A stretch of DNA of 64,000 nt from contig NZ_CP034248.1 in assembly GCF_003931855.1 (NCBI RefSeq), positions 248,001 to 312,000 of the forward strand, given 5' to 3'. The notes beneath the pieces are model-generated. The model was given only the letters and a program-made list of their open reading frames with translations. It ran no database searches and was not told the origin of the DNA. This DNA is from Paenibacillus lentus. Its GTDB lineage: Bacteria > Bacillota > Bacilli > Paenibacillales > Paenibacillaceae. The position numbers and the translations under genes were made by a program. Of this stretch, positions 27,601-37,517 are shown piece by piece. Position 1 is the first letter of the stretch, and the number at the start of each line of letters is the position of its first letter.

Positions 27601-29145
27601 CAGACTGTTGAAAAAGCCCCTATCTAGATCACATTACCGCGTTAATTTGGTATAATATAGGTAATATATTGAAAGTGTGGTGCGCGAGTTGCCTAACATT
27701 CAACAAGATAGAAATCAAATTGAATTGGTTAGTATAGATATGCTTGTACCAAAAGATCATTTACTACGAATCATTGATGAAAACGTAGATTTTTCATTTA
27801 TTACGGAGATGACTCGCCCCTACTATCACGGCACATTAGGGAGGCCTCCAATTCACCCGATTCGCCTTTTCAAAATGATGCTGATTGGTTATTTATATGG
27901 CATTCACTCCGAAAGGCAATTAGAGCAAGAAATTAAAACGGACGTAGCCTACCGCTGGTTCCTCGGTCTAGGCTTAACGGATCCTGTGCCGGATCACTCG
28001 ACGATTAGTTACAACCGTAATGTGCGATTCAAAGGATCTACCATTTTTCAAGACATTTTTGACGAAGTAGTCCGTTTGGCCATCCGTCATAACATGGTAG
28101 GGGGACGTGTTCTCATTACTGATTCAACGCACATCCAAGCTAACGCGAATAAAAATCGTTCATCGATGCAAGTTGTGACGGAAACGCCCCTTGAATATTT
28201 AAAAGAATTGGAGACAGCTGTTAATCAAGAACGAGAGCGTCATGAAAAAAAGCCGCTGCCGCCCGTGAAAAACGAAACGATTGAAAAAAAACTGCGAGTG
28301 AGTAACACCGATCCAGAAAGTGGCTTTATGAAGCGTAAAGGCAAACCCGAAGGGTTTTATTATTTGGATCATCGTACAGTCGATCACAAATTCAATCTCA
28401 TTACGGATGTCCATGTTACCCCTGGAAATGTGAATGACTCAACCGTTTATATAGAAAGACTTCAAAGACAGATCGATACATTTGACTTTCACAATACGTT
28501 AGAAGCTGTTGCTTTGGATTCAGGATATATGACGCCCTACATATGCAAAAAAACAAGCGAGATGGGTATTTTCAGTGTCATCGCTACTCGTAATGCCCCT
28601 ACAGCAGAGGGGACTATACCCAAAGAAGAGTTTTCCTATGACCCGCAACAAGACGCTTATATATGTCCCAATGGATCTAAGCTGACTTACCACACAACCA
28701 ATCGCAATGGATACAAAGAATATATGTCCAACCCTGACTTATGTGGCCAATGCCCATTATTGGATAGCTGTACATCAAGCAAAAATCGTAAACGTAAAAT
28801 TCAGCGGCATGTTTGGGAAGGGTTTAAAGAGCGAGTAGAAGCGAATTACCGTAGCTCTTCAGGACAGATCTTGTATAAGCTCCGTTGTAAAACAGTTGAG
28901 CGAAGCTTCGCGGATGCCAAAGTGCTCCATGGGCTTCGCATTTCCCGTTTGCGTGGCCGGGAAAAAGTGCAGGAACAAGCACTGATGACTGCCATAGTGC
29001 AGAACATTAAGAAAATAGCAAGGCACCTAGCCAAGCTTTTTTCTCGTACAAACGGGAACTCACCTTATATTTTAATCCTTTCGATTCTGGATTTCCGTGG
29101 AAAGTATGTTTTCTTGCATAGAAAATCAATTACTTCAACAGTCTG
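27601..29145 (+). mobile_element. IS1182-family insertion sequence
   Basis: The 12-bp terminal inverted repeats CAGACTGTTGAA (27601-27612) and TTCAACAGTCTG (29134-29145) bound 1545 bp with one transposase. Both ends are flanked by TATAAAT (27594-27600 and 29146-29152), a 7-bp direct repeat that fits target duplication. TATAAT at 27651 is a likely promoter -10 inside the element. Confidence 0.8.
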
Positions 29146-29332
29146 TATAAATCCAGTTGGATTTGAGTTTGGGGTTGGGTTAGCTCTACTTCTACTTCTA
29201 CTTCTACTTCTAGTTCTAGTTCTTGTTCTTTCTTGTTCTACTTCTCGTACTCTCTGCCTCTGGCTCTGCCCTTTAGTTCTGCCTTTGGCTCTAATTTCCG
29301 CCTCTCGCTCTGCCCTCAGGTTCAACCTCTAG
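27677..29332 (+). CDS. IS1182-type transposase, frame runs out of the element
   Basis: The protein has the IS1182 N-terminal domain ([28 protein letters not shown]) and DDE-type core ([24 protein letters not shown], and the C-terminal ERSFADAK with its acidic residue). A CxxC-rich stretch ([15 protein letters not shown]) is typical. It starts at GTG. The natural C-terminus is unclear. After [13 protein letters not shown] the frame has no stop inside the element. It passes through the right inverted repeat and adds about 62 residues, including a poly-Leu/Val run coded by CTT/TCT-type repeats in the flanking DNA. Terminal decay or a frameshift near the end is likely, so activity is uncertain. 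Confidence 0.8.
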   Translation: MVRELPNIQQDRNQIELVSIDMLVPKDHLLRIIDENVDFSFITEMTRPYYHGTLGRPPIHPIRLFKMMLIGYLYGIHSERQLEQEIKTDVAYRWFLGLGLTDPVPDHSTISYNRNVRFKGSTIFQDIFDEVVRLAIRHNMVGGRVLITDSTHIQANANKNRSSMQVVTETPLEYLKELETAVNQERERHEKKPLPPVKNETIEKKLRVSNTDPESGFMKRKGKPEGFYYLDHRTVDHKFNLITDVHVTPGNVNDSTVYIERLQRQIDTFDFHNTLEAVALDSGYMTPYICKKTSEMGIFSVIATRNAPTAEGTIPKEEFSYDPQQDAYICPNGSKLTYHTTNRNGYKEYMSNPDLCGQCPLLDSCTSSKNRKRKIQRHVWEGFKERVEANYRSSSGQILYKLRCKTVERSFADAKVLHGLRISRLRGREKVQEQALMTAIVQNIKKIARHLAKLFSRTNGNSPYILILSILDFRGKYVFLHRKSITSTVCINPVGFEFGVGLALLLLLLLLLVLVLVLSCSTSRTLCLWLCPLVLPLALISASRSALRFNL

Positions 29333-29377
29333 TTCAATCTACTCCAAATTAAAGATATGGCTAGCGTTCAGGCTAGT

Positions 29378-29764
29378 CTAGGTTCCAACCTTGCCCAGCA
29401 CAAAGCTGATAGCTAAAATAATCAGGACGAAAATCGAAATAACCACGAACCGGTAATCCTTCTCGTGGATGAACGCGAGCATTGAGACGAATACGCGAAA
29501 TACAGGGGTCAAAATGAGTAGGATTAAGCCAACTTCGATAATAGCTACGGACTTCAGTTGGAGCACGCCTTGGAATATGTCGGGCAGACTCGTTGGAAAG
29601 GTATCCTCGGGATAGCCGCTGTCCCCCGTGACGAGAAATAGAATAAGGCCGACAACGATAACTAGGCCGGCCAGAACGATGCCGATTCGCAGCATTTTGC
29701 TGACGGCGATTTCAACTTCGGCTGTCCGCTCCTGATGTTTTGCTTGCTGTTGCTGTTCCGACAT
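29378..29764 (-). CDS. DUF1634 membrane protein
   Basis: The 128-aa protein has three membrane helices (about 25-45, 73-95, 104-124) and a short external loop. DUF1634 proteins are almost always encoded next to a TauE/SafE transporter, as here (3 bases downstream of it), and are presumed to be a small partner subunit. No catalytic residue is apparent. The start ATG at 29764 lies three bases after the stop codon of the transporter gene. Confidence 0.75.
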   Translation of the reverse strand: MSEQQQQAKHQERTAEVEIAVSKMLRIGIVLAGLVIVVGLILFLVTGDSGYPEDTFPTSLPDIFQGVLQLKSVAIIEVGLILLILTPVFRVFVSMLAFIHEKDYRFVVISIFVLIILAISFVLGKVGT

Positions 29765-29767
29765 AGG

Positions 29768-30601
29768 TCAACCCCTCCATCCCTGGTATATCATTTGGAA
29801 GGCGATGTAGATCATGATGGGGATAAAAAGCTTGCGGATCGTTTTGCTTTTTAGCCGCTGCATAATTCTCGCCCCGATCGTTGCCCCGACCAATACGCCG
29901 AGAGCGACTGGCGCTGAAATGACGGGGATAATGTCACCGCGCAGGAAATAGATTCCCGCACTGGCAGCAGCGGTGACGCCCATCATGAAGTTGCTCGTCG
30001 CTGTGGACACTTTGAGCGGCATTTTCATAAAAACGTCCATTGCCATAACTTTGAAGCTGCCACTACCGATTCCCAGCAGTCCGGAAACCACACCAGCCCC
30101 GTACATGACGCCAAAGCCTTCGTATACCCGGTCTACGTTATAAGTAATTTTTCGGCCCAGCGCTTTATCATAGTATTCTCCGCCTAGCCCCAGCTTCTCG
30201 GCTACCGGATGCTGCGGAACGTTAACAGGGATTTCCTCCTTGCCCTTCTTCACCATCGCATACGCTGAATAAAGCAGCAGCAGGGCAAATATGAAGTATA
30301 AGAAATTCGGTGCAATTAACGCAGCTAGGAACGCTCCCGTTATCGCCCCGACCGTTGTGGCAATCTCCAGGAACATGCCTACCCTCACATTGGTAATCCG
30401 ATCCCTTATGTAAGCAACGGCCGAGCCGCTAGAGGTCGCGATAACCGAAATCAGACTCGCTCCGATTGCATGATTAATGTCCACGCCGAATAGCAGGGTT
30501 AGCGCCGGAGTTACGACGATTCCGCCACCTAGCCCAAGAATGGAGCCAACAATTCCCGCCAAAATGGCGATCAAAAAAATTTCAATAACAATGGCAGTCA
30601 A
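29768..30601 (-). CDS. TauE/SafE-family anion exporter
   Basis: The membrane protein has about eight helices and the two internal-repeat glycine motifs of the family (GSILGLGGGIVVTPALTLLFGVD and GLLGIGSGSFKVMAMD). Members export sulfite, sulfonates or other small organic anions. I set the start at TTG 30601, because AAAGGAG lies eight bases upstream; the frame continues to 30652 but without a ribosome site. Partner of the DUF1634 protein. The sulfate uptake genes 3 kb away make sulfite or a related sulfur anion a reasonable but unproven substrate. Confidence 0.75.
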   Translation of the reverse strand: MTAIVIEIFLIAILAGIVGSILGLGGGIVVTPALTLLFGVDINHAIGASLISVIATSSGSAVAYIRDRITNVRVGMFLEIATTVGAITGAFLAALIAPNFLYFIFALLLLYSAYAMVKKGKEEIPVNVPQHPVAEKLGLGGEYYDKALGRKITYNVDRVYEGFGVMYGAGVVSGLLGIGSGSFKVMAMDVFMKMPLKVSTATSNFMMGVTAAASAGIYFLRGDIIPVISAPVALGVLVGATIGARIMQRLKSKTIRKLFIPIMIYIAFQMIYQGWRG

Positions 30602-30648
30602 AAAGACATCTCCTTTGTGATCATTTCCGAGAATCATCCCAGTATTTC

Positions 30649-31083
30649 TCATCTTTTTTTCTTAATTCTCAAATACATGCCCAGAGACTCGGGCGCCGTA
30701 TACCGAAAGCCATATTTCAAATAAAGCTTGTCAGCCGGCCGATCAGCGATCAGACTGACATAAGCCTCATCTGGCGCCTCGTTCTTCAAATCATTCATAA
30801 GCTCATCCATAATGAGCTTCCCAAGCCCTTGTCCCTGATAATCTGGACGCACGGCGATATCCACAATTTGCAGGAAACAACCCCCGTCGCCGACCACTCG
30901 CCCCATGCCGACAAGCTCCTTTCCTTCATTGCCAGCATATAGTGACACCGCAAAAAGTGAGTTGCTCAACCCGATTTTTATCCCCTGCTCACTTCTCGGA
31001 CTCAGTCCTGCTTGCTTCCTCAGTACGGCATAATCTCCAGCATCCGGAACTTCTCTGACAACACGAACTTGCTCCTGTTCCAT
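30649..31083 (-). CDS. GNAT-family N-acetyltransferase
   Basis: The 144-aa protein has the acetyl-CoA binding motif V/A-x-x-x-x-R-G-x-G in the form QGQGLGKLIMDELM (residues ~93-106), preceded by the strand VDIAVRPDY. LYLKYGFRY near the end is the usual GNAT C-terminal motif. The substrate is unknown. It lies 47 bases upstream of the TauE gene and may be cotranscribed with it. Length is typical. Confidence 0.8.
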   Translation of the reverse strand: MEQEQVRVVREVPDAGDYAVLRKQAGLSPRSEQGIKIGLSNSLFAVSLYAGNEGKELVGMGRVVGDGGCFLQIVDIAVRPDYQGQGLGKLIMDELMNDLKNEAPDEAYVSLIADRPADKLYLKYGFRYTAPESLGMYLRIKKKR

Positions 31084-31647
31084 GCGATTTCTCCCTCCTG
31101 CTCCGCTGCTGCGGCACTAAGTAAAGATATGCGCCTTCCTTCAATCGATGTAGGCCACGTCCATCCGTATATCAGTCTATCAGTCAATCATAACCATGTT
31201 TCTATCGATCAGTCGATCATAACCATGCTTCTTCAGCAACCGAAGAGCCAGGCAACCGAAGCCACCAGCAACCGAAGCACCCAGGCATCATCCTTGCCAA
31301 GCATGCGCAGACTGGTTTAGTCGATCACGCCGCTCTCCACCAAGCAGTAGTAGGATAGACACCTCTTCGGTAAAGGTTCTCAGCCCGAGATCCTTATGCT
31401 TGTGCGCTTGCCCCGAAGGCCTATTCAATCACGCCAAGCGTCCTATTAGGTCAAATATAGCATAAGCTACCTCGCTTATGAAAGAAGACCATAGGCTTCT
31501 GAACAGATGATAATCTTGCTATATCCCCGCTTAGGGCAGGAGCAGACATGCAAAATGAAGCCACGGCGTTTTTTTCCATTTCTCCGCTTGAAAAACGTAC
31601 CTAACGTATGCAATAGTGGAATGAGGAAGATCGAAAGGGTGGTTTAG
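31084..31647. other. Intergenic region with short direct repeats
   Basis: No gene is convincing here. The segment has short repeats: ATCATAACCATG twice (about 31187 and 31217) and CAACCGAAG three times (about 31237-31280). These are probably remnants of slippage or of a small dispersed repeat. The right end carries the ribosome site of the next gene (AAAGGGTGG). Confidence 0.4.
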
Positions 31648-32598
31648 GTGTCACTTTCGGATTGGATAGTGTGGCCTTCTCTGTATTCTCCTACAGCCGT
31701 CATTTTAGCGCCAGCGCTTATACTGTTCATTTGGCAATATGGCGCCTCCAAGCGAAGAACGACACACAAGATCAATGTGCGACTTGAACGTCTGCATCGC
31801 AGCTTGGAAATATACGCCGCAGCGACGGGAGCTCTGCTTCGGGAAATCGACGGACAGAATGAACCGTCATCTGCCGAGCATGCGCAGCTGGTCGATAAGC
31901 TGCTGGCCTGTAAAGCCGCACCATACGCAACAGAGGATTTGCTAGCACAGATTACAGCTTATACGATGAACGAAGGGGACAGAACGCGCCTTACACTGCT
32001 GTTAAGAACAATCGAGCGCGAGACGGAACGATTGGTAGAAGAGCGCAGCGTACTGTTACGCCGCACAGAGAAGCCCGGTTGGGGCTGGTCTTTATGGCAG
32101 CAGTTCCATCATGCGCTGCCGTTTATATTTACGGTCGGTATTTTTATGCTGGTTCTCTGGCTCCTAGGCTCACTGGATTCGCTCGGCTACATCGGAGATG
32201 AGCGCTGGAGCACATCAGAAGATCAATGGTCCCTGCTATATATTTGGACTCGCTTTCTTTCATGCCTATTCTCCCTGCTTATACTATATCCCTACCTCAG
32301 GGGCTGGAGAAGGGAGTCGTCCAGTTCTTTGCTGCAGCGCTGGCTAGCCGTTATCATTGCTTTGACCGCTTTGCTGCATATGATCGGCTTGTCCTGGGCT
32401 CCGTATATATTTACACTTCAGCTGCTGCTCTTTTTAGCAGGATTTCGCTTTAGTCATAACAAGCCGCGCAAATCCCGCCCCTTCGTAGGCCATTATTTCG
32501 AAGAAAACGAGCTATCCGCGCTGGAGGCTCAGCTTGTGGATTCACCCGACCTTGATATGGATTCTGGATTGAAATCCAAAGACTCTGGATCGCCTTAA
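31648..32598 (+). CDS. Membrane protein of unknown function
   Basis: The 316-aa protein has an N-terminal helix (about 12-30), a long soluble helical region (35-145) rich in Arg, Glu and Leu, then four membrane helices between about 155 and 272, and a short acidic tail (LVDSPDLDMDSGLK). No family is recognised. It starts at GTG with AAAGGG and GG at suitable distance. It is a single gene between intergenic repeats and a strong terminator. The charged segment after the first helix suggests a coiled-coil sensor or scaffold. Confidence 0.65.
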   Translation: MSLSDWIVWPSLYSPTAVILAPALILFIWQYGASKRRTTHKINVRLERLHRSLEIYAAATGALLREIDGQNEPSSAEHAQLVDKLLACKAAPYATEDLLAQITAYTMNEGDRTRLTLLLRTIERETERLVEERSVLLRRTEKPGWGWSLWQQFHHALPFIFTVGIFMLVLWLLGSLDSLGYIGDERWSTSEDQWSLLYIWTRFLSCLFSLLILYPYLRGWRRESSSSLLQRWLAVIIALTALLHMIGLSWAPYIFTLQLLLFLAGFRFSHNKPRKSRPFVGHYFEENELSALEAQLVDSPDLDMDSGLKSKDSGSP

Positions 32599-32626
32599 TT
32601 TATTCATCTGCGATTCCAGCATAAAT

Positions 32627-32688
32627 AACCCCGATCCCTGTGTTGCCTTGCAGGTCTTACCGACCTTTCAAGCCACCGGATCGGGGTT
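32627..32688. terminator. Bidirectional terminator with nested hairpin
   Basis: AACCCCGATCC (32627-32637) pairs with GGATCGGGGTT (32678-32688). A small inner hairpin, AGGTC-TTACC-GACCT, lies between. It sits between the convergent membrane protein and YezD genes. Flanking A- and T-rich tracts are present on both sides. Confidence 0.65.
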
Positions 32689-32743
32689 GTTCTCTTCTTC
32701 ATATCCAAGAATGATCCATTCCCTGTCTTCTTTACTCTGTATT

Positions 32744-32968
32744 CTATCTACTTCCAGATTGCCGGAATGGCCGGGCTGAATTTCGCTGGCTTCCGGAGGA
32801 CTTGGCAGAACTGGAAGCACCCATTTCGTAACGTTTCCGCTCTGTACGCTCCATCTGAACGATTTGTCCTTCATGGACGACAATGTTGAGCGAGCCGAAC
32901 TCCATCTTGTCTAACAATCCTGCAATCCGATCTAACCATACATCGTCAACCTTTAATGGTTTTGCCAT
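32744..32968 (-). CDS. yezD: YezD-family (DUF2292) small protein
   Basis: From the ATG at 32968 (GGGAGG eight bases upstream) the protein has 74 aa. The family core is clear: VDDVWLDRIAGLLDKMEFGSLNIVVHEGQIVQMERTERKR. Such proteins are small DNA- or RNA-binding-like proteins of unknown mechanism. In Bacillales they sit next to sulfate/cysteine genes, as here, right after cysW on the same strand. The last ~30 residues (SSSAKSSGSQRNSARP) are disordered and longer than usual. An overlapping frame that starts further upstream in front of MAKPLK lacks a ribosome site. Confidence 0.75.
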   Translation of the reverse strand: MAKPLKVDDVWLDRIAGLLDKMEFGSLNIVVHEGQIVQMERTERKRYEMGASSSAKSSGSQRNSARPFRQSGSR

Positions 32969-33028
32969 GCTTACTGCCTCCCTCTCCTCGGCAATTCTGT
33001 CTGTGTCCATATTTATTCCCATGAAATA

Positions 33029-33889
33029 TTAATGCTGACTTTTACGCGTAAACCAGCTTTTGAACACTAAAGTAACGAGCGCTAGCAGCAGCAACAAAGA
33101 AGCTACGGCAAAAGACGCAGAGAACTGGTACTCGTTATACAAAATTTCCACATGTAGCGGAAGTGTATTGGTCTCCCCACGGATATGCCCAGAGACGACG
33201 GATACCGCGCCAAATTCCCCCATCGCTCTAGCATTACATAGTATAATGCCGTATAAGAGTCCCCATTTAATATTCGGCAGTGTCACTTTCCAGAAGACTT
33301 TAAAGCCCCGTGCCCCAAGCATCACTGCAGCCTCTTCCTCCTGCTGCCCCTGATCCTCCATTAACGGAATGAGCTCTCTGGCGACGAAAGGAAAGGTTAC
33401 AAATAAGGTCGCAAGAATGATCCCCGGGAGAGCGAATATGACTTTCAAATCATGCTCCTGCAGCCACGGGCCGAGCCAGCCATTAGCACCGTATACAAGA
33501 ACATAGATCAATCCGCCAATCACGGGAGATACAGCAAACGGCAAGTCAATTAACGTGATTAGCAGCTGCTTTCCGCGAAACTTAAACTTTGTCACGGCCC
33601 AAGCAGCAGCTACACCAAAAATGGTATTCAGCGGCACCGTAATGAGTGCGACTAGAAGCGTGAGCTTCAAGGCCGACAAGGCATCTGGATCCCCGATCGC
33701 CTCGATGTATACTCCCCAGCCTTTTTTCAGGGCTTCTGTAATAACTACAACTAGCGGTAAAACGATAAGCCACAGCAGCACCAGCACTGCTGCCCCGATC
33801 AGAATCCATTTCATAACGCTTGATTCATTCACCTTGCGCTGCCTGACCGTGGATGGCTTCTTGGCAGATAGCGGTACAAAGCCAGCCAT
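33029..33889 (-). CDS. cysW: Sulfate ABC transporter permease CysW
   Basis: The 286-aa protein has six membrane helices and the cytoplasmic EAA loop [22 protein letters not shown], which binds the ATPase. The sequence [34 protein letters not shown] is diagnostic for CysW. It forms the membrane channel with CysT. It follows cysT after a 194-bp gap that is non-coding. Length is normal. The cognate ATPase CysA is not encoded here, so one from elsewhere must serve. Confidence 0.9.
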   Translation of the reverse strand: MAGFVPLSAKKPSTVRQRKVNESSVMKWILIGAAVLVLLWLIVLPLVVVITEALKKGWGVYIEAIGDPDALSALKLTLLVALITVPLNTIFGVAAAWAVTKFKFRGKQLLITLIDLPFAVSPVIGGLIYVLVYGANGWLGPWLQEHDLKVIFALPGIILATLFVTFPFVARELIPLMEDQGQQEEEAAVMLGARGFKVFWKVTLPNIKWGLLYGIILCNARAMGEFGAVSVVSGHIRGETNTLPLHVEILYNEYQFSASFAVASLLLLLALVTLVFKSWFTRKSQH

Positions 33890-34083
33890 TTCCTGATACC
33901 TCCCTGATTTCTGATTGCTAGACTCTCCTGTTCTAGTTCTCCAGCGATTGTTGTTTTTTCAAGCTCTTTTCAAGCTCTTAGCTGCACCTTCTCCATGAGA
34001 CTTCTCAGCTCATTACGGTGATTATTTGCGGTGATTATTTACCCCGTCTCTCTCCTCCTCGGCATGACGCATTGACCGCGATC

Positions 34084-34917
34084 TCACTCTTTCGCCGTCT
34101 TGCGTACTTTCCGCTGCAGGGAGTTGATGAGCAGCAACAGTACAAAAGATATGAACAGCAGGATCAAAGCCACCGCTGTAGCTCCGGCGTAATCGAACTG
34201 CTCCAGCTTCGACATAATGAGCAGAGGGGCGATCTCCGTCTTCATCGGCATATTGCCGGAAATGAAAACAACGGATCCGTATTCCCCAATCCCGCGAGCA
34301 AATGCCAGGGCAAATCCCGTCAGCAACGGCGGCAGCAGCTCGGGCAGTACGACGGAGCGAAATGTCCGGAAGCGGCTGGCGCCCAGCGTTGCCGCAGCCT
34401 CCTCGACTTCTGCATCCAGTTCCTGGAGTACAGGTTGAACCGTCCTGACAACGAAGGGAATCCCTATGAACATCAACGCCAGCGTGATGCCAATCGGGGT
34501 GAATGCAATCTTTATCCCTAGCGGCTCAAATAAGGAGCCGATCCAGCCGTTTGCCGAATAGATCGCTGTCAGCGACACCCCTGCTACCGCAGTAGGCAGA
34601 GCAAAGGGAAGATCGATCATCGCATCAAAAATATTTTTGCCGGGAAAATCATATCGAACGAGTACCCACGCGATCAGGAGACCGAGTACGGTATCAATTA
34701 ATCCGGCCGCTGCCGCAGTCAGAAAGCTCACCTTATATGAAGCAAGTACGCGTGAATCTGTCGCAACATCCCAGAACTTCTCCCAGGTAAGACCCGTCGA
34801 ATTCAGCAGCAGCGCAGATAACGGAATCAATACGACCAAGCTAATATATAGTACGCTGTAACCCATCGTGATCCCGAAGCCGGGAAGCACTCCGCGCTTT
34901 GAAGTGCTACTGTGCAT
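34084..34917 (-). CDS. cysT: Sulfate ABC transporter permease CysT (CysU)
   Basis: The 277-aa permease has six helices, the EAA loop [23 protein letters not shown] and the typical [28 protein letters not shown] motif of CysT. It pairs with CysW. It lies 70 bases after the sulfate-binding protein gene in the same transcription unit. The first ~10 residues (MHSSTSKRG) are polar. Confidence 0.9.
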   Translation of the reverse strand: MHSSTSKRGVLPGFGITMGYSVLYISLVVLIPLSALLLNSTGLTWEKFWDVATDSRVLASYKVSFLTAAAAGLIDTVLGLLIAWVLVRYDFPGKNIFDAMIDLPFALPTAVAGVSLTAIYSANGWIGSLFEPLGIKIAFTPIGITLALMFIGIPFVVRTVQPVLQELDAEVEEAAATLGASRFRTFRSVVLPELLPPLLTGFALAFARGIGEYGSVVFISGNMPMKTEIAPLLIMSKLEQFDYAGATAVALILLFISFVLLLLINSLQRKVRKTAKE

Positions 34918-34987
34918 GAATGCTCATCCTTTCCATCTGTGCATCCCTTTCCCCTTGCCTAGGATGCTCCTCCGTTTATCCGGTCGG

Positions 34988-36043
34988 TTATTTAGGCGCA
35001 TAAATTTGCGTGAATATGCCGCCATCTCTAAAATGCTTCTCATGAACTGCAGCCCATCCGCCAAATTCCTCGTCAATCGTAAACAGTTTAATTTCCGGGA
35101 ACGCACCTTCGAATTTACTCTTTACGCTGTCCAGCGTAGGCCGATAGTAATTTTCTGCGGCAATGGTCTGGCCTTCTTCTGAATACAGGTACTCTAAGTA
35201 AGCCTCGGCTACTTCGCGAGTGCCTTTTTTATCGATATTTTTATCTACAACAGCTACAGGTGGTTCAGCGATAATACTCTCCGACGGGTAGACAATATCG
35301 AATTTATCCGGACCAAGCTCTTCCACCGACAGCCAGGCCTCATTCTCCCAAGCGAGCAGCACGTCCCCTAGTCCACGCTCCACAAATGTCGTGGTTGCCC
35401 CGCGGGCACCGCTATCCAGGACCGGAACATTTTCATACAGCTCCTTCACAAACTCCTGTGCCTTGACCTCATCATTGTTGTTCTGATGCATCGCATATCC
35501 CCAAGCCGCAAGGTAATTCCAGCGTGCTCCGCCTGAGGTTTGCGGGTTCGGTGTGATGACCTCAATACCGTCCTTTATCAGATCATCCCAGTCTTTGATC
35601 CCTTTAGGGTTGCCTTTACGAACCAGGAAAACGATCGTCGAGGTGTAAGGTGAACTGTTGTGATCATATTTCTGCTGCCAGCCTTCATGAATTAAACCGG
35701 CCTGTTGAACCGCGTCGATATCATAGCCGAGAGCCAGTGTAACGACATCAGCGTCAAGCCCGTCGATGACAGCCCGGCCCTGCTTGCCCGAACCCCCATG
35801 GGATTGCCTGATCTTAACCTTCTGCCCACTCTTTTGCTCCCAGTGAGCAGCAAAGACTTCGTTGAACTCGGAATACAATTCACGGGTCGGATCATAGGAT
35901 ACGTTCAGCAGGGTTATCTCTTTTGCCTTTCCCCCGTTTCCTTCGGCATCGGTAGCGCTGCTCTTGTCTCCGCAGGCCGTTGCTACCAAAGAAACAGCCA
36001 GCACGAGACTAACAACCATCCCTTGCTTCAACACCTTTTTCAT
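34988..36043 (-). CDS. cysP: Sulfate-binding lipoprotein of the ABC transporter
   Basis: From the ATG at 36043 (GGGGAGAG upstream; a GTG two codons earlier is less likely) the lipoprotein has 351 aa. The lipobox is VATAC. The mature protein carries the hallmarks of the sulfate/thiosulfate-binding family: [25 protein letters not shown] (anion-binding), YGLD-like [14 protein letters not shown], and [19 protein letters not shown]. It delivers sulfate to CysT/CysW. It is the first gene of the operon, behind a TTGACA-N17-TAGAAT promoter and a structured leader. It could equally be named sbp. Confidence 0.9.
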   Translation of the reverse strand: MKKVLKQGMVVSLVLAVSLVATACGDKSSATDAEGNGGKAKEITLLNVSYDPTRELYSEFNEVFAAHWEQKSGQKVKIRQSHGGSGKQGRAVIDGLDADVVTLALGYDIDAVQQAGLIHEGWQQKYDHNSSPYTSTIVFLVRKGNPKGIKDWDDLIKDGIEVITPNPQTSGGARWNYLAAWGYAMHQNNNDEVKAQEFVKELYENVPVLDSGARGATTTFVERGLGDVLLAWENEAWLSVEELGPDKFDIVYPSESIIAEPPVAVVDKNIDKKGTREVAEAYLEYLYSEEGQTIAAENYYRPTLDSVKSKFEGAFPEIKLFTIDEEFGGWAAVHEKHFRDGGIFTQIYAPK

Positions 36044-36125
36044 TACCACTCACTCTCCCCATACTCTCTTAAAATTTCTGTAATTTCCCCGATCCCTGCG
36101 AAGCTGCTTTAGCAAAATTAGAAAA

Positions 36126-36197
36126 GAGGAACGCCCTAGCCCCCCACGGTCAGACCGAACTGCTACCGTGTCTGCCAAGGCAAGTAGAGCGTTCCTC
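36126..36197 (-). ncRNA. Structured leader RNA of the sulfate operon, class unknown
   Basis: Read leftward, GAGGAACGC (36197-36189) pairs with GCGTTCCTC (36134-36126), extended by CTA/TAG, and encloses a second helix CACGGT/ACCGTG (36170-36165 with 36150-36145) plus a small TGCC/GGCA loop. The stem is followed by a U-rich run (CTTTTCTAATTTT), as in an attenuator. It is not an S-box or T-box: the diagnostic conserved sequences of those are absent. Its place between promoter and sulfate-binding gene suggests control by sulfur status. Confidence 0.5.
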
Positions 36198-36256
36198 CGT
36201 CCGTACGGTGAGAACATTATTTTATTATTCCTACCTGTTTAGTATGCTATGATTGT

Positions 36257-36285
36257 ATTCTATATGCGCTGGGTTTTCTTGTCAA
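36257..36285 (-). promoter_or_regulatory. Sigma-A promoter of the sulfate transport operon
   Basis: TTGACA (36285-36280) and TAGAAT (36262-36257) are separated by exactly 17 bases. Transcription would start near 36250 and yield a leader of about 200 nt. An A/T-rich stretch just downstream of the -10 could be a CymR-type operator, but I cannot confirm the box. Confidence 0.7.
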
Positions 36286-36364
36286 ACACTTTTATTGTAA
36301 TTGTATTAAAAATCTATAAGAAGCGCTTATATTCCAAGATGAGCACGTTGTATCCCCACAGCAA

Positions 36365-36389
36365 AAGACGAGGCTGGCAGCCTCGTCTT
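36365..36389. terminator. Terminator after the lactonase gene
   Basis: AAGACGAGGCTG and its exact complement CAGCCTCGTCTT are separated by one base, with TTTC and TTTT runs on both sides. It ends the leftward lactonase gene. Confidence 0.75.
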
Positions 36390-36422
36390 TCTTTTCGCTG
36401 AGTTGTTATAAGATAATTGAAC

Positions 36423-37502
36423 CTAAACGCCACTCACCTGTGATTCATGCGGTACGATCGCGACGCAAGATGGCTCCTTCACCTCAAGTTCACTGTCCGT
36501 AAGTGATAGGCTTCCTGTTACAGGGTCTCTGCGAAGCACTTTGATGTTATTACTGAATTGGTTGGCCACGATCACAAAATCGTAGGTAACGGCAAAATTA
36601 CGCGGCCATCTGCCACCGGTGCTCGTCCACTCCGGTGCGCTCAGCCCCCCGTCCGACTCGTCCAGCTTGAAGCGAACAATGCTGTCGTGGCCCCGGTTCG
36701 ATGCATATAAATACTTGCCATCTGGGGAGATATGAATATCCGCTGCATAGCTCTCCTCGGCGAAATTCTCCGGAAGCGTGCTGACATGCTGTAGGATTTC
36801 CAAAATGCCGTGCGTTGGATTATAAGCATACACGGTAATCGTGTTATTAAGCTCGTTGATGCCATAAGCGATCGCATCCGAGGGATGAATGATGAAATGC
36901 CTTGGTCCTGCCCCCGGCGGAAGCACCACCTCGCGATGGGTGACCAGTTTGCCGTCTTCTAACCTGTAAATAATGATCTGATCAAGACCTAGATCGGATA
37001 CGAAGGCGTATCGGCCGTCCTTAGATGGGAGGACGTGATGGGCATGAGCGGATTCCTGACGGTCTTGGCGAAAGCCGCTTCCGACATGCTGGACCGTAGC
37101 AGCCTTTCCGGCCAGCCTCCCCTGCTCATCCAGTTCGAAGCTATTCACGTGTCCACTGGAATAGTTGGCGACAAGCAGGTGTCTGGAAGGAGATAATGAT
37201 ACATGACAGGGGCTGGCTCCGCCAGTGCTTTCCGAACGAAGCAGCGTAAGCCGCCCATCGCTACGCTCAATATTATATGCGGCCACCTTGCCCTCCTCGC
37301 ATTCCATGGCCGCGAACAACCGTAGCTCATCCGACCATTCGCTGACAATTAGAAAGGACGGGTTCTCTATTCCAGAAGTACAATCAACAAGGCGGAGCCT
37401 GCCGCTGCCGAGATTTAGGGCGCAGAGGTGAATCCCTGGTTCCTCTGCGGACGAGTACCCTCCAACGTAGAAATACTGCTCGTGTTGATCAAAGATGCTC
37501 AT
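36423..37502 (-). CDS. pgl: Lactonase-family seven-bladed beta-propeller (6-phosphogluconolactonase-like)
   Basis: The 359-aa protein shows the propeller repeat pattern of the YkgB/PgL family: FYVGGYSSAEEPGIHL, GGASPCHVSLSPSRHLLVANYSSG, GAGPRHFIIHPS, ADIHISPDGKYLYASNRGHDSI. It contains the HAH motif (ESAHAHHVLPS) and conserved Asp/Arg of the active face. The likely reaction is hydrolysis of 6-phosphogluconolactone in the pentose phosphate pathway. It has no signal peptide and is cytoplasmic. The gene is immediately followed upstream by the Rrf2 gene on the same strand (15-base gap). Confidence 0.8.
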   Translation of the reverse strand: MSIFDQHEQYFYVGGYSSAEEPGIHLCALNLGSGRLRLVDCTSGIENPSFLIVSEWSDELRLFAAMECEEGKVAAYNIERSDGRLTLLRSESTGGASPCHVSLSPSRHLLVANYSSGHVNSFELDEQGRLAGKAATVQHVGSGFRQDRQESAHAHHVLPSKDGRYAFVSDLGLDQIIIYRLEDGKLVTHREVVLPPGAGPRHFIIHPSDAIAYGINELNNTITVYAYNPTHGILEILQHVSTLPENFAEESYAADIHISPDGKYLYASNRGHDSIVRFKLDESDGGLSAPEWTSTGGRWPRNFAVTYDFVIVANQFSNNIKVLRRDPVTGSLSLTDSELEVKEPSCVAIVPHESQVSGV

Positions 37503-37517
37503 TGCATATTTCCTCCC

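Noticed and set aside
32668-32883. 71-codon leftward frame overlapping the YezD gene
   Set aside because: It is in another frame than the clear YezD homologue and lacks a ribosome site.
36126-36197. S-box (SAM) or T-box riboswitch
   Set aside because: The conserved sequence blocks of both classes are absent, although position and gene context would suit.
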